From NCBI RefSeq assembly GCF_003815975.1, contig NZ_CP033932.1:2647501-2711500 (forward strand): DNA of 64,000 nt, in the 5' to 3' direction. Positions 33,163-42,499 of the stretch are shown here, in pieces (position 1 is the stretch's first letter; every line of letters starts with the position of its first letter). The notes under the pieces are model-generated. The model saw only the letters and a list, made by a program, of their open reading frames with translations. It had not been told where the DNA came from and ran no database searches. A program made the position numbers and the translations under genes. The DNA is from Chryseobacterium bernardetii (GTDB taxonomy: Bacteria > Bacteroidota > Bacteroidia > Flavobacteriales > Weeksellaceae).

Positions 33163-35105
33163 AAATAAAATGGTTTAAAAAGAAAGCCAATAAAAATGTT
33201 GGCTACGAAAAAATTCCAGAGGAAGTACGACTTAGTATCATTGAGAAATCATGCAAGCAGGTTTCAAGAGGCGTATTTTTTTCAACGATTATCATTATAA
33301 CTTCATTTTTACCTGTATTCCTACTCACAGGGCAGGAAGGCAAACTTTTCCATCCGCTTGCTTATACCAAAACGTTTATATTGGTCGTGGATGCTTTATT
33401 GGTACTTACGCTTGCGCCGGTGCTGATTTCTTTCTTTATGAAAGGCAAGTTTAAAAGTGAGCATTCAAACCCAATAAACCGGGGCTTGGAAAAGCTGTAT
33501 GAGCCTGTTATAAAATGGTGTGTAAAATGGCGAAAAACCGTATTGGGTATCAACATCGCTGCACTTATTATAAGTATTCCAATGATATTAAATCTTGGGA
33601 GGGAATTTATGCCACCACTCGATGAGGGTTCATTGTTATTTATGCCCGTTACATTACCCGATGTTTCTAATTCAGAAGCCAAACGAATATTGCAGGTTCA
33701 GGATAAGATTATTAAATCTGTACCGGAAGTAGCGCACGTTTTAGGTAAAGCTGGCAGGGCGAATACTGCTACAGATAATTCTCCAATCAGTATGATTGAA
33801 ACTATCATTTTGTTAAAACCACAAAATGAATGGCGGGACGGAATAAAAAAGAATGACATCATTAATGAACTAAATGCGAAACTTCAAATGCCCGGAGTAA
33901 CAAATGGTTGGACAATGCCCATTATAAACCGCATCAATATGTTATCAACCGGCATCCGTACCGATGTCGGCATAAAAGTTTATGGTCAAAATCTCGATAG
34001 CATCTATTCATTATCGCAAAAAATTAAAACGGAGCTTGATGGCGTGGCAGGTATTAAAGATATGTATGTAGAACCAATAACGGGAGGTAAATATGTTGAT
34101 ATTGTTATAAACCGAGATGAAATTGCCCGATACAATATAAGCATAGACGATGTAAACAATTTGGTTGAAAGCGCGTTGGGCGGTATGAAATTGACCACTA
34201 CCATTGAGGGAAGGCAGCGCTTCTCTGTAAATGCCCGTTACGGACAGGATTTCAGAAATAATATTGAAGCACTTAAACGCCTGCCCGTTCAAACAATGGA
34301 TTTTGGCTCTATTCCATTAGGAAGTGTTGCAGAAGTTAAGCTATCAGAGGGGGCTCCAATGATTAACTCTGAAAATGCAATGTTAAGAGGTACAGTTCTG
34401 TTCAACGTTAGGGAAAGAGACCTTGGCAGCACAGTAGAAGAAGCTAAAGCCAAGCTGAATAATATGATGCTTAAAATGCCTCAGGGATATTTTTTAGAGT
34501 GGAGTGGACAATATGAAAACCTTATAAGGGGCGAACAAACACTGAAATGGATTATGCCCATTGTATTAGTTATCATATTTCTGTCTATGTATTTTGCTTT
34601 TCATTCTATGAGAGAGGCTTTCTTCAATCTCATCAGTATTCCATTCGCTCTGATTGGAGGAGTATTTATGATTAGTCTATGGGGTGTAAACCTTTCTGTA
34701 GCTGTAGCTGTTGGATTTATTGCCCTGTTTGGCCTTGCTGTCGAAACAGGAATTGTTATGGTCATCTACCTCAATGATGCCATGCAACAATTGGTGCTAT
34801 TAAAAGGAAATAGTCGTGAAACCATTACAAACGAAGACCTTAGAGAATACGTAATACACGGTGCGGCAAAACGCTTACGTCCAAAAATAATGACCGTGTG
34901 TGTAACCCTGTTCGGGCTGGTTCCCATATTATGGAGTACCGGCGTAGGCAGTGATATGATGAAACCAATCGTATTGCCGATGGTTGGAGGCGTATTTACT
35001 TCAGCAATCCATATTCTGCTGGTTACACCAATTATCTTCCTGATGCAAAAAGAATATGAGCTGAAAAAATTCGGAAAGATTGACGTATTAGATGCAGCAC
35101 ATTAA
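33159..35105 (+). CDS. cusA: CusA-type RND permease, C-terminal part (split gene)
   Basis: 648 residues with the rest of the pump: a basic loop (KIKWFKKKANKN), TM5-TM6 (FLPVFLLTGQEGKLFHPLA), the second porter domain beginning GREFMPPLDEGSLLFMP and the last six TMs (GVNLSVAVAVGFIALFGLAVETG). It overlaps the first half by four bases. Together they give about 1078 residues, in the normal range for CusA. If both pieces are made, RND trimer assembly from split protomers would be unusual. The downstream OMF and adaptor genes indicate a complete CusCBA-type system exporting Cu(I)/Ag(I) from the periplasm. Confidence 0.85.
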   Translation: MKIKWFKKKANKNVGYEKIPEEVRLSIIEKSCKQVSRGVFFSTIIIITSFLPVFLLTGQEGKLFHPLAYTKTFILVVDALLVLTLAPVLISFFMKGKFKSEHSNPINRGLEKLYEPVIKWCVKWRKTVLGINIAALIISIPMILNLGREFMPPLDEGSLLFMPVTLPDVSNSEAKRILQVQDKIIKSVPEVAHVLGKAGRANTATDNSPISMIETIILLKPQNEWRDGIKKNDIINELNAKLQMPGVTNGWTMPIINRINMLSTGIRTDVGIKVYGQNLDSIYSLSQKIKTELDGVAGIKDMYVEPITGGKYVDIVINRDEIARYNISIDDVNNLVESALGGMKLTTTIEGRQRFSVNARYGQDFRNNIEALKRLPVQTMDFGSIPLGSVAEVKLSEGAPMINSENAMLRGTVLFNVRERDLGSTVEEAKAKLNNMMLKMPQGYFLEWSGQYENLIRGEQTLKWIMPIVLVIIFLSMYFAFHSMREAFFNLISIPFALIGGVFMISLWGVNLSVAVAVGFIALFGLAVETGIVMVIYLNDAMQQLVLLKGNSRETITNEDLREYVIHGAAKRLRPKIMTVCVTLFGLVPILWSTGVGSDMMKPIVLPMVGGVFTSAIHILLVTPIIFLMQKEYELKKFGKIDVLDAAH

Positions 35106-35121
35106 AATCAAAAAATCAGAA

Positions 35122-36369
35122 ATGAAAAAGATAATTTTTACAGCATTTATAGTATGTCTTTTTACCAATATAAATGCACAGGTTATAAGCCTCCAAAATG
35201 TTATAGACAGCATACAAACCAATCATCCCATTGTGAAGATGTACGACAATGAAATTCGTTCTATGGATGAAGCAGCAAAAGGCGCACGAAGCTGGATGCC
35301 GCCAACAATTGGTGTTGGACAGTTTATGACACCTTACAACGTGAACCTTTGGAAAAGAGATGGTGAGATGAAAGGAATGGGTTCGGCTATGCTGTCGATA
35401 GAACAGATGATACCCAATAAGAAAAAGTTGGATGCTGAAGAAGCATATATGAACGCAATGTCATCCGTAGAAAAAGAAAATAAAGGAGCGGGCATAAATG
35501 AAATTATACAGGATGCCAAACTCTTATACTCCGAATGGATTGTGTTACTGAAACGACTGGATGTAGTTGCCGAAAACGAAAAGATGCTCAACTTCATGAT
35601 TAAGAATGCAGAAATACGGTATAAGAACGGAGTAGGTAAAATAGGTGCATATTATAAAGCTAAAGCAGCGCTCGGAAGCACCCATAATATGCAGATTATG
35701 TATGAAAATGATATCAAGGAAAAACGCATCAGATTAAATACCCTTATGGGGCGAAACCCTATGGCTCCTTTTGAAATTGATACAATATTTTCATTCAACG
35801 ATTATTCGGATATGGTATTTGATACTGCACTGTTCAACAAAAACCGGAGTGACCTGAAATCATTAGACCAGCAGATACGGTTAACAACTCTGAAACAGGA
35901 AACAGAGCGACAAAGCCTGAAACCTGAATTTGGTGTTCGATTTGAAAATATGTATGGCTTTGGAGGACAGCCCATGCAATACACAGCAATGGCAATGGTA
36001 AAACTGCCTTTTGTCAATTGGGCTTCAAAGATGAGCAAAGCTAATATTGCAAGTTTGAAGTGGAAAGCAGATGCCCTTAGTTCTCAAAAAAACATGATGA
36101 TAAATGAATACAGTGGTATGGCATATGGCATGAGAAATGAGTTCGACCTCAAAAAAAATCAGCTTAGTCTTTATAGGGATGACATCATTCCGGCTTTGAA
36201 AAATAATTTCAAAACAATGCAGCTCGGTTACGAGCAAAATACCGAGGAATTATTTATGCTGTATGATGCATGGGAAAAACTGAACATGACACAACTGGAA
36301 TACCTCGATATTTTATCAAAAGCATTTGAGATGCAAATAACAATAGACCGTTTAATTGAAAGAAAATGA
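35122..36369 (+). CDS. cusC: TolC-like outer membrane efflux protein (CusC type)
   Basis: A 415-residue outer-membrane factor. The ATG chosen gives a normal signal peptide (KKIIFTAFIVCLFTNINAQ); the more upstream in-frame ATG overlaps the pump gene and adds charged residues. Two long helical regions typical of TolC follow (for example EIIQDAKLLYSEWIVLLKRLD and LKKNQLSLYRDDIIPALKN, shown in part). It forms the outer-membrane duct for the split CusA pump. Its stop overlaps the following adaptor start (ATGA). Confidence 0.87.
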   Translation: MKKIIFTAFIVCLFTNINAQVISLQNVIDSIQTNHPIVKMYDNEIRSMDEAAKGARSWMPPTIGVGQFMTPYNVNLWKRDGEMKGMGSAMLSIEQMIPNKKKLDAEEAYMNAMSSVEKENKGAGINEIIQDAKLLYSEWIVLLKRLDVVAENEKMLNFMIKNAEIRYKNGVGKIGAYYKAKAALGSTHNMQIMYENDIKEKRIRLNTLMGRNPMAPFEIDTIFSFNDYSDMVFDTALFNKNRSDLKSLDQQIRLTTLKQETERQSLKPEFGVRFENMYGFGGQPMQYTAMAMVKLPFVNWASKMSKANIASLKWKADALSSQKNMMINEYSGMAYGMRNEFDLKKNQLSLYRDDIIPALKNNFKTMQLGYEQNTEELFMLYDAWEKLNMTQLEYLDILSKAFEMQITIDRLIERK

Positions 36370-37628
36370 AATATATAATTTGTTTTTTGATGATTATTCT
36401 TGTACTGTATAGTTGTAACAACAATACAGACAAGACCAGTCATCCCGACAACAGTCACACTGCTAAAAATAGCCCGACATATACCTGCCCCATGCACCCC
36501 GAAGTTACCAGCAACAAGCCCGGTAAATGCCCCAAGTGCGGAATGGAATTGGTGCAAAAAACAGTAAATACAAATGAAACGGAAAGTATTGAGTTGAATA
36601 CACTGCTTAAGCCGACTAATGAATTTGTTATATCAGACATTCCTACTATTAGGATGCAGTCAGAGCATAAAGACATAACCGTACAGGCTCTTGGAAATAT
36701 TGCTTATGATACCCGACAAACGGGAAATATATCCGCCAGAATATCCGGCAGGATTGAAAAGCTTTATATACGTTATAAATTCCAAAAAATAGCAAAGGGG
36801 CAGAAAGTGATGGATATTTATAGCCCCGAACTGATGGAAGCGCAAGTGAATTTATTGTTTCTATTAAAAAATGATGCTACGAACAATATGATGATAAATG
36901 CGGCTAAGCAAAAATTGCTATTACTTGGAATGAGCGAAAACCAATTGCAGAGTATCATCCAAAAAGGAAAGCCTGATTTATCCGTATCTGTTTACAGTAA
37001 CTATGCCGGACATATTCACGAAACCGGCACAGCCGGGTCAATGGGCAGTAGTACATCACCCTCAAATTCGATGGGAGAAATATCTGAAACATCTTCTGAA
37101 CTTAGCCTGAAAGAAGGTATGTATGTTCAAAAAGGACAAACTATTTTTAATGTATTTAACCCGGGAAAATCGTGGGTGTTGTTAAATATTTTCCCCGAGG
37201 ATGTACCGCTTGTAAAGACAGGTCAAACAGTAAGTATTATACCGGAAGTAGCTCCGGAGAAGAAATTTATAGGAACTATTGGGTTTATAGAACCATTTTT
37301 CAGACCCGGAAGTAAAACGTTATCCGTGCGTGTCTATTTTGATAATAACCGTATGCAGTTACCAATCGGAAGTCAGGTTAAATCTGAAATATCAACGGCT
37401 GGAATTTCCGGCAATTGGATACCTAAAGAAGCTGTCATTTCCCTTGGATTAACCAAAGTCATTTTGAAAAAAGTAGATAGAGGGTTTATCGTGAATAAAA
37501 TTGAAACAGGTAATGAAGCGAACGGATATATAGAAGTATTGCAGGGGCTGTTACCCGTGGAAGAGATTGCAGGAAACGCACAGTACCTTATGGATAGTGA
37601 AAGTTTTGTAAGAACAAAAAATAATTAG
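36366..37628 (+). CDS. cusB: CusB-type adaptor with heavy-metal-binding domain (first copy)
   Basis: A 420-residue lipoprotein adaptor. The signal ends VLYSC (Cys 17). A heavy-metal-binding domain follows (YTCPMHPEV, GKCPKCGMEL), then the membrane-fusion core: GRIEKLYIRYKFQKIAKGQ, helical hairpin, SNYAGHIHETG, and a beta barrel with FLEPFF-like segments. It links RND pump and outer-membrane duct and presents Cu(I) to the pump. A linker with repeated Ser, Gly and Met (about 215-240) is longer than usual. A second adaptor is encoded immediately downstream. Confidence 0.88.
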   Translation: MKYIICFLMIILVLYSCNNNTDKTSHPDNSHTAKNSPTYTCPMHPEVTSNKPGKCPKCGMELVQKTVNTNETESIELNTLLKPTNEFVISDIPTIRMQSEHKDITVQALGNIAYDTRQTGNISARISGRIEKLYIRYKFQKIAKGQKVMDIYSPELMEAQVNLLFLLKNDATNNMMINAAKQKLLLLGMSENQLQSIIQKGKPDLSVSVYSNYAGHIHETGTAGSMGSSTSPSNSMGEISETSSELSLKEGMYVQKGQTIFNVFNPGKSWVLLNIFPEDVPLVKTGQTVSIIPEVAPEKKFIGTIGFIEPFFRPGSKTLSVRVYFDNNRMQLPIGSQVKSEISTAGISGNWIPKEAVISLGLTKVILKKVDRGFIVNKIETGNEANGYIEVLQGLLPVEEIAGNAQYLMDSESFVRTKNN

Positions 37629-37631
37629 AAT

Positions 37632-38849
37632 ATGAAATATTATTTAGTCATAACAATTGCCCTCCTTATGTCGGTTTTGTTGTCTTGTAAAGACAATAAA
37701 CATGACCATGCAGGTAATAATGATGGTAGTTACTATACCTGTTCCATGCACCCACAGGTTGTATCAGACAAACCCGGTCACTGTCCTATATGTCACATGG
37801 AGCTTGTTCGGGTTGAGAAAAGCAAACAAGCAGACCCCAATACCATTCAACTGAATAGCGAACAGATTAAGTTGGGCAACATAAAAACAGACACCTTAAA
37901 AGATGGTCTTTTGGGGGATAGAGTAATACTTACAGGTGTATTAAATTTCAATCAGTACAATATGCAATCCGTAAGCTCCAGAGTTATGGGACGGGTAGAA
38001 AAACTGCATTATAAAAACGTTGGTGACTTTGTAACCAAAGGTTCCCCGTTAATGGAAATATATAGTGAAGAACTGAACAATGCAAAACAGGAATATTTAC
38101 TGGCACTGGAAAAGAAGAAAACTTTTGGAAATATTAATTCAATAGATTTTGACCAGCTTATACAAAGTTCAAAGAACAAATTGTTATTGTGGGGTATGAC
38201 GGATAATCAGGTTAGGGCTTTACAAAGTGCTGGCAAAATTTCGGCAACAACTACATTTTATAGTACGGCTTCGGGTTACATCACAAGTTTGCAGGTTGTA
38301 GAGGGCGGTTATGTGGCAGAAGGCGGCACGATAGTAGACTTGGCTGACCTATCTACAATTTGGGCAGAAGCACAGGCTTATTCCTCCCAAATGTCACTTA
38401 TCAACCAAACAAAAACAGCAACAGTACAAATTCCTGACCTGAATAACAAAGTTATTACTGGCAAAATAGACTTTAGCAACCCCGAGCTTAATCCGTCTTC
38501 AAGAATTAATTTGATACGAATTACAGTACCTAATCCAAATAAAGATTTGAAGCCCGGAATGCCTGTATATGTTTTTCTTGAAACGCCGAAGACTAAAGGC
38601 ATAACCATGCCGGTAGATGCTGTAATAAGAAATGGTAAAAGTGAAACCGTATGGGTACAAACAGGAGAAAAGACATTTAAAAGTAGAATGGTAAAAACGG
38701 GAACGGAAATAGATAACAGAATAGAAATCGTTTCAGGATTAGTAGATGGAGATATTGTAGTTGTTTCAGGTGCTTATCTTTTAAACAGCGAATACATTTT
38801 TAGGAATGGAGCAGACCCGATGGCAGGACACGACATGAGCAGTATGTAA
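37632..38849 (+). CDS. cusB: CusB-type adaptor with heavy-metal-binding domain (second copy)
   Basis: A 405-residue lipoprotein adaptor (signal ending VLLSC, Cys 19), with the same order as its neighbour: heavy-metal-binding domain (YTCSMHPQV, GHCPICHMEL), lipoyl halves GRVEKLHYKNVGDFVTKGS and TASGYITSLQVVEGGYV, and barrel domain. It ends MAGHDMSSM, a short Met/His tail. The sequences of the two adaptors are clearly different, so this is not a recent tandem duplication. They may form mixed hexamers or serve two pumps. It starts 3 bases after the first adaptor. Confidence 0.88.
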   Translation: MKYYLVITIALLMSVLLSCKDNKHDHAGNNDGSYYTCSMHPQVVSDKPGHCPICHMELVRVEKSKQADPNTIQLNSEQIKLGNIKTDTLKDGLLGDRVILTGVLNFNQYNMQSVSSRVMGRVEKLHYKNVGDFVTKGSPLMEIYSEELNNAKQEYLLALEKKKTFGNINSIDFDQLIQSSKNKLLLWGMTDNQVRALQSAGKISATTTFYSTASGYITSLQVVEGGYVAEGGTIVDLADLSTIWAEAQAYSSQMSLINQTKTATVQIPDLNNKVITGKIDFSNPELNPSSRINLIRITVPNPNKDLKPGMPVYVFLETPKTKGITMPVDAVIRNGKSETVWVQTGEKTFKSRMVKTGTEIDNRIEIVSGLVDGDIVVVSGAYLLNSEYIFRNGADPMAGHDMSSM

Positions 38850-38860
38850 AACTAATTCAA

Positions 38861-39337
38861 ATGAATAATAAATTAAGAAAACTAAAACCGTTCAATATAG
38901 CTGTTGGGATATTGATAATTATTTCAATCTGTATCCAGTTTATCCAGCCGTTACGTAACCAATCAGATGTAGTGCCAGCCACCCATATTGAAAGGGTGTA
39001 CACCGTACCCCAAAATGTAAAGACTATCCTTGCCCAGTCCTGCTACGACTGCCATAGCAACAATACCCGCTATCCGTGGTACAGTCGTATCCAGCCCGGA
39101 GCATGGTACATGGCAGAGCATATAAAAAAGGGGAAAGAGGAACTCAACTTTAGCGAATTTGGCGAATATTCTGCCCGCAGGCAGCGTAACAAGTTCAGGG
39201 CTATGGCGGGGCAGGTCAAGGACGGGGAAATGCCTTTGTCGTCATACACACTCATCCATCGCAATGCAGTATTATCACCGGAGGATAAGCAGGTTTTGAT
39301 GGCGTGGTTTGGCACAATGGAAGACAGCATTAAATAA
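38861..39337 (+). CDS. haem-binding-domain protein, membrane-anchored
   Basis: A 158-residue protein with one N-terminal membrane segment (IAVGILIIISICIQFI) and a periplasmic haem-binding domain of the Haem_bd type, with CYDCH at about 68-72 in SCYDCHSNNTRYPWYSRIQP. A single c-type haem would be attached by the two cysteines. Such proteins are frequent in Bacteroidetes copper loci. Possible role is redox chemistry linked to the multicopper oxidase that follows 13 bases later; this is inferred. Confidence 0.85.
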   Translation: MNNKLRKLKPFNIAVGILIIISICIQFIQPLRNQSDVVPATHIERVYTVPQNVKTILAQSCYDCHSNNTRYPWYSRIQPGAWYMAEHIKKGKEELNFSEFGEYSARRQRNKFRAMAGQVKDGEMPLSSYTLIHRNAVLSPEDKQVLMAWFGTMEDSIK

Positions 39338-39350
39338 AATTTTTCAACGA

Positions 39351-41621
39351 ATGAACAGATATAAAAAAATACCCATAAGAATACTGCAAACAGTGCTGAT
39401 ACTGCTTTGCACCCAAACGTTGTTTGCACAGAAAGTAGTGCATTACGACCTGTATGTAAAAGATACCCTTGTCAACTATGCAGGTAAGCAAAAGCGGGCG
39501 ATTGCCGTAAACGGGCAAATCCCCATGCCCACCCTTACCTTTACCGAGGGCGACACTGCCGAAATAGTGGTGCACAACCAATTGAAAGAAAGCACATCAC
39601 TTCACTGGCATGGTGTGTTCCTGCCCAATAAAGAAGACGGTGTGCCCTGGCTTACACAAAAACCCATCGCACCGGGCACAACCTACACCTACCGTTTTCC
39701 GATTATCCAGCATGGTACGCACTGGTACCATTCCCACTCAGGATTGCAGGAGCAGATTGGAATGTATGGCAGCTTTGTAATGAAAAAGCGCGATAACGAT
39801 AGAACATTTAGAAAAGGAATTGATGATTTACCAACCGTACCCATCATTTTAAGCGAATGGACAAACCTTAACCCTGATAACATTAACAGAATGTTGCATA
39901 ATGCGAATGATTGGGCAGCCATCAAAAAAAATGCTACCCAATCTTATGCAGAAGCCATCAAGGAAGGTTACTTTAAAACAAAGATTAAAAACGAATGGAA
40001 ACGAATGTTGGCGATGGATGTAAGCGATGTATATTATGACAAAATATTAATCAACGGCAATCATACCACAGATTTAAAATCAGTTGATGGCAAAACACTA
40101 AAAGCGGGAGATAAAGTAAGATTAAGAGTGTCAAACGGTGGAGCTTCATCCTATTTTTGGTTACGATATGCAGGCGGTAAAATTACTGTAGTAGCCAATG
40201 ATGGTAATGATGTAGAACCTGTAGAAGTTGATAGGTTAATCATTGCAGTTTCCGAAACTTACGATATTGTAGTAACCATTCCTGAAGATGGTGTTTCTTA
40301 CGAATTTTTAGCAACTACCGAAGACAGAACACAATCTGCAAGTTATTTTGTAGGTAATGGTATCAAGCAACTTATTTCTCCACTTCCAAAATTGAAATAT
40401 TTTGAAGGAATGAAAATGATGAACGATATGATGAAAATGAATGGTGATTTAGATGATATGGGAATGAAAATGAGCCTGAACCAAATGGACATGAATGTGG
40501 TAATGTATCCTGAAATTACTGGAGATGCTAAGCAAAAGCAAGACCACAGTCAGCACAATATGAATATGGATAATGACCCCAATCGTTACAATGCAAATGC
40601 TTTAGGCGATATCAAAACATTGAATTATGCTATGTTACAATCCCCATACAATACCACACTTCCTAAAGACGCACCTGTAAAAGAATTAAAGTTTACCCTT
40701 ACCGGAAATATGAACCGCTACGTGTGGAGTATGGATAATAAAATACTTTCTGAAACCGATAAAATACCTGTAAAGAAAGGGGAAATTTTGCGCATTACCA
40801 TTTACAATAACTCAATGATGCGCCATCCAATGCATTTGCACGGCTTTGATTTCAGAGTAATCAATGGTAAAGGAGAAAAATCACCATTGAAGAATGTGTT
40901 GGATATAATGCCAATGGAAACCGATACCATTGAGTTTTTAGCGAACGAGGAAGGAGATTGGTTTTTTCATTGTCATATCCTCTATCATATGATGTCTGGT
41001 ATGAACAGGGTTTTTGCAGTTGATGACTACCAAAATCCATATTTACCCAATAAAAAGCAAGCCTACAATAAATTGCAAAGAGAGAGCAATATGTCGCACT
41101 TTATGGCACAGAACGATTTTGCAACCAATGGTAACGATGGGGATGCAATGTTTCAAAATGCGAGATGGAGTTTGGGTACAGAGTGGCGTTTAGGCTACAA
41201 CGATATGCACGGCTACGAAGTAGAAACTCATTTGGGAAGATACATCGGAAAGATGCAATGGTTTATGCCCTTCATCGGTTTTGATTGGCGTTACCGAAAA
41301 ATGGGAATAGATGAACACGAAACCAATTTATTCGGACAGAGAAATGAAAAAGATACACGTAGGGCAATTAGCTTAGGTTTTATGTACACATTGCCAATGT
41401 TAGTAAATTTCCAGGCAGAAGTATATCATGATGGTATTGTACGCCTTTCTTTAATGCGAGAAGATATTCCTATTACAAAACGATTGAGAGCAGGGTTTAT
41501 GGTCAACACCGATATGGAATATATGACTGAACTCAGATATATCATTAATAAAAATGTGGGTATACGTACCCATTATGATAGTGATATGGGATTTGGTGTT
41601 GGCTTATCTCTTAATTATTAA
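39351..41621 (+). CDS. multicopper oxidase fused to CopB-like outer membrane domain
   Basis: A 756-residue fusion. The ATG used gives a signal peptide (ILQTVLILLCTQTLFAQ); an in-frame ATG 42 bases upstream lies inside the preceding gene. Residues 28-560 are a three-domain multicopper oxidase: HWHG (85), HWYHSHSG (124-131), HPMHLHG (about 491) and HCHILYHMMSGM (about 539). A Met-rich segment (MKMMNDMMKMNGDLDDMG) near 354 resembles the methionine-rich inserts of CueO/PcoA. The last 180 residues (WSLGTEWRLGYNDMHGYE onward) resemble the CopB/PcoB outer-membrane barrel and end in a Tyr. It would oxidise Cu(I) in the periplasm while tethered to the outer membrane. DNA composition changes from GC-rich to AT-rich near 39780. 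Confidence 0.85.
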   Translation: MNRYKKIPIRILQTVLILLCTQTLFAQKVVHYDLYVKDTLVNYAGKQKRAIAVNGQIPMPTLTFTEGDTAEIVVHNQLKESTSLHWHGVFLPNKEDGVPWLTQKPIAPGTTYTYRFPIIQHGTHWYHSHSGLQEQIGMYGSFVMKKRDNDRTFRKGIDDLPTVPIILSEWTNLNPDNINRMLHNANDWAAIKKNATQSYAEAIKEGYFKTKIKNEWKRMLAMDVSDVYYDKILINGNHTTDLKSVDGKTLKAGDKVRLRVSNGGASSYFWLRYAGGKITVVANDGNDVEPVEVDRLIIAVSETYDIVVTIPEDGVSYEFLATTEDRTQSASYFVGNGIKQLISPLPKLKYFEGMKMMNDMMKMNGDLDDMGMKMSLNQMDMNVVMYPEITGDAKQKQDHSQHNMNMDNDPNRYNANALGDIKTLNYAMLQSPYNTTLPKDAPVKELKFTLTGNMNRYVWSMDNKILSETDKIPVKKGEILRITIYNNSMMRHPMHLHGFDFRVINGKGEKSPLKNVLDIMPMETDTIEFLANEEGDWFFHCHILYHMMSGMNRVFAVDDYQNPYLPNKKQAYNKLQRESNMSHFMAQNDFATNGNDGDAMFQNARWSLGTEWRLGYNDMHGYEVETHLGRYIGKMQWFMPFIGFDWRYRKMGIDEHETNLFGQRNEKDTRRAISLGFMYTLPMLVNFQAEVYHDGIVRLSLMREDIPITKRLRAGFMVNTDMEYMTELRYIINKNVGIRTHYDSDMGFGVGLSLNY

Positions 41622-41687
41622 AATTATAAATTCAACAACCCTATCAGAGGTTTAAAGAAGTATACACGATTCATCTTGATTCTTTTC

Positions 41688-41728
41688 AAACAAATACAGA
41701 TATGTATTCATATCTGTATTTGTTTATT
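41688..41728 (+). terminator. long hairpin terminator closing the copper region
   Basis: A perfect 17-bp stem (41688-41704 with 41709-41725) with a four-base loop tatt, ending in TTTGTTT. It lies 66 bases after the oxidase stop and separates the copper cargo from the defence module. The stem is symmetrical and begins with a run of A, so it can act in both directions. Confidence 0.8.
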
Positions 41729-41923
41729 AACTATATTTTACGAAAAGAAGCAACCTATCTGCCTTTAAAACAAAAAGTCCTTAAAAGGAGATGAAATCTG
41801 ATTTTAAGGATTGCATATCTTGATAATTTTATAGTAATCTGTAATGAATTCACGATTATCAACTATTGATTTGGAGTGTTGTACTACTAAGAGAGGTAAA
41901 ATATCCATTTCTCGTTTTATACA

Positions 41924-42145
41924 CTACAGAATATCCTCGTTAAGTTTTAAAAATAAATCTTTTGAGTTAACTGTTATTCCTGACATTTGAGCATATTTCA
42001 ATTCCTGTTCAATCAAATTAATATTCTTTGATTGTGCAAAGTTGATAAATACAGATACAATATTTTGATTTTCCTTTAATATTGCTGTGACTTCTTCTTC
42101 AAGATGCTTAAAATAATTCTTTTTAAAATCGGACATTTCGCTCAT
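41924..42145 (-). CDS. small hypothetical protein
   Basis: A 73-residue acidic-basic helical protein (FKKNYFKHLEEEVTAILKENQN) without signal peptide or recognised motif. The start gives MSEMSDFKK, and a purine-rich stretch lies upstream. It could be a genuine small gene at the end of the divergent regulatory cassette, but it is separated from that cassette by 350 bases, and nothing else supports it. Confidence 0.4.
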   Translation of the reverse strand: MSEMSDFKKNYFKHLEEEVTAILKENQNIVSVFINFAQSKNINLIEQELKYAQMSGITVNSKDLFLKLNEDIL

Positions 42146-42499
42146 AGTAAATCAGATATTTTAATTATTTTTTCTCTTGTTAAGATATCAAAATACCTAT
42201 TTTCCTTTTTATTTTTCTAATCATATATAAAACCATTAAAATCAAAAGGGAAAGGGAAGTTTTTACACAGCATCGTTAGATAATTGAAATAAGGTTGTTA
42301 TATACTTGGATGTAGTCGCCAAATATTATTATACTCTATCCAGTTTAATTCTATAAAAATGATTGAGTTGATTTTTATTAAAATATAATATTTTACTTCC
42401 AAATATATAGGTCACTCAATTTACTTTAGATTAAAATTTTGAATATTTACCATAATGTATAAAGCATATTTAGATTAGATTTTTCAATTTAAGGAATAT
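42146..42499. other. AT-rich intergenic stretch
   Basis: No gene, tRNA or clear hairpin is seen in these 354 bases. They separate a possible small gene from the end of the metallopeptidase gene. The stretch upstream (41729-41923) is likewise empty apart from a short inverted repeat tccttaaaa/ttttaagga near 41780. Confidence 0.5.

Noticed and set aside
31870..35105. Calling the split CusA a pseudogene
   Set aside because: Both halves are intact, overlap by ATGA and lose no conserved part; a single-base error or coupled translation is equally possible.
41778..41808. Inverted repeat tccttaaaa/ttttaagga as a terminator or small RNA
   Set aside because: Loop is long, the stem is AT-only apart from its tip, and no gene ends nearby; too weak to call.
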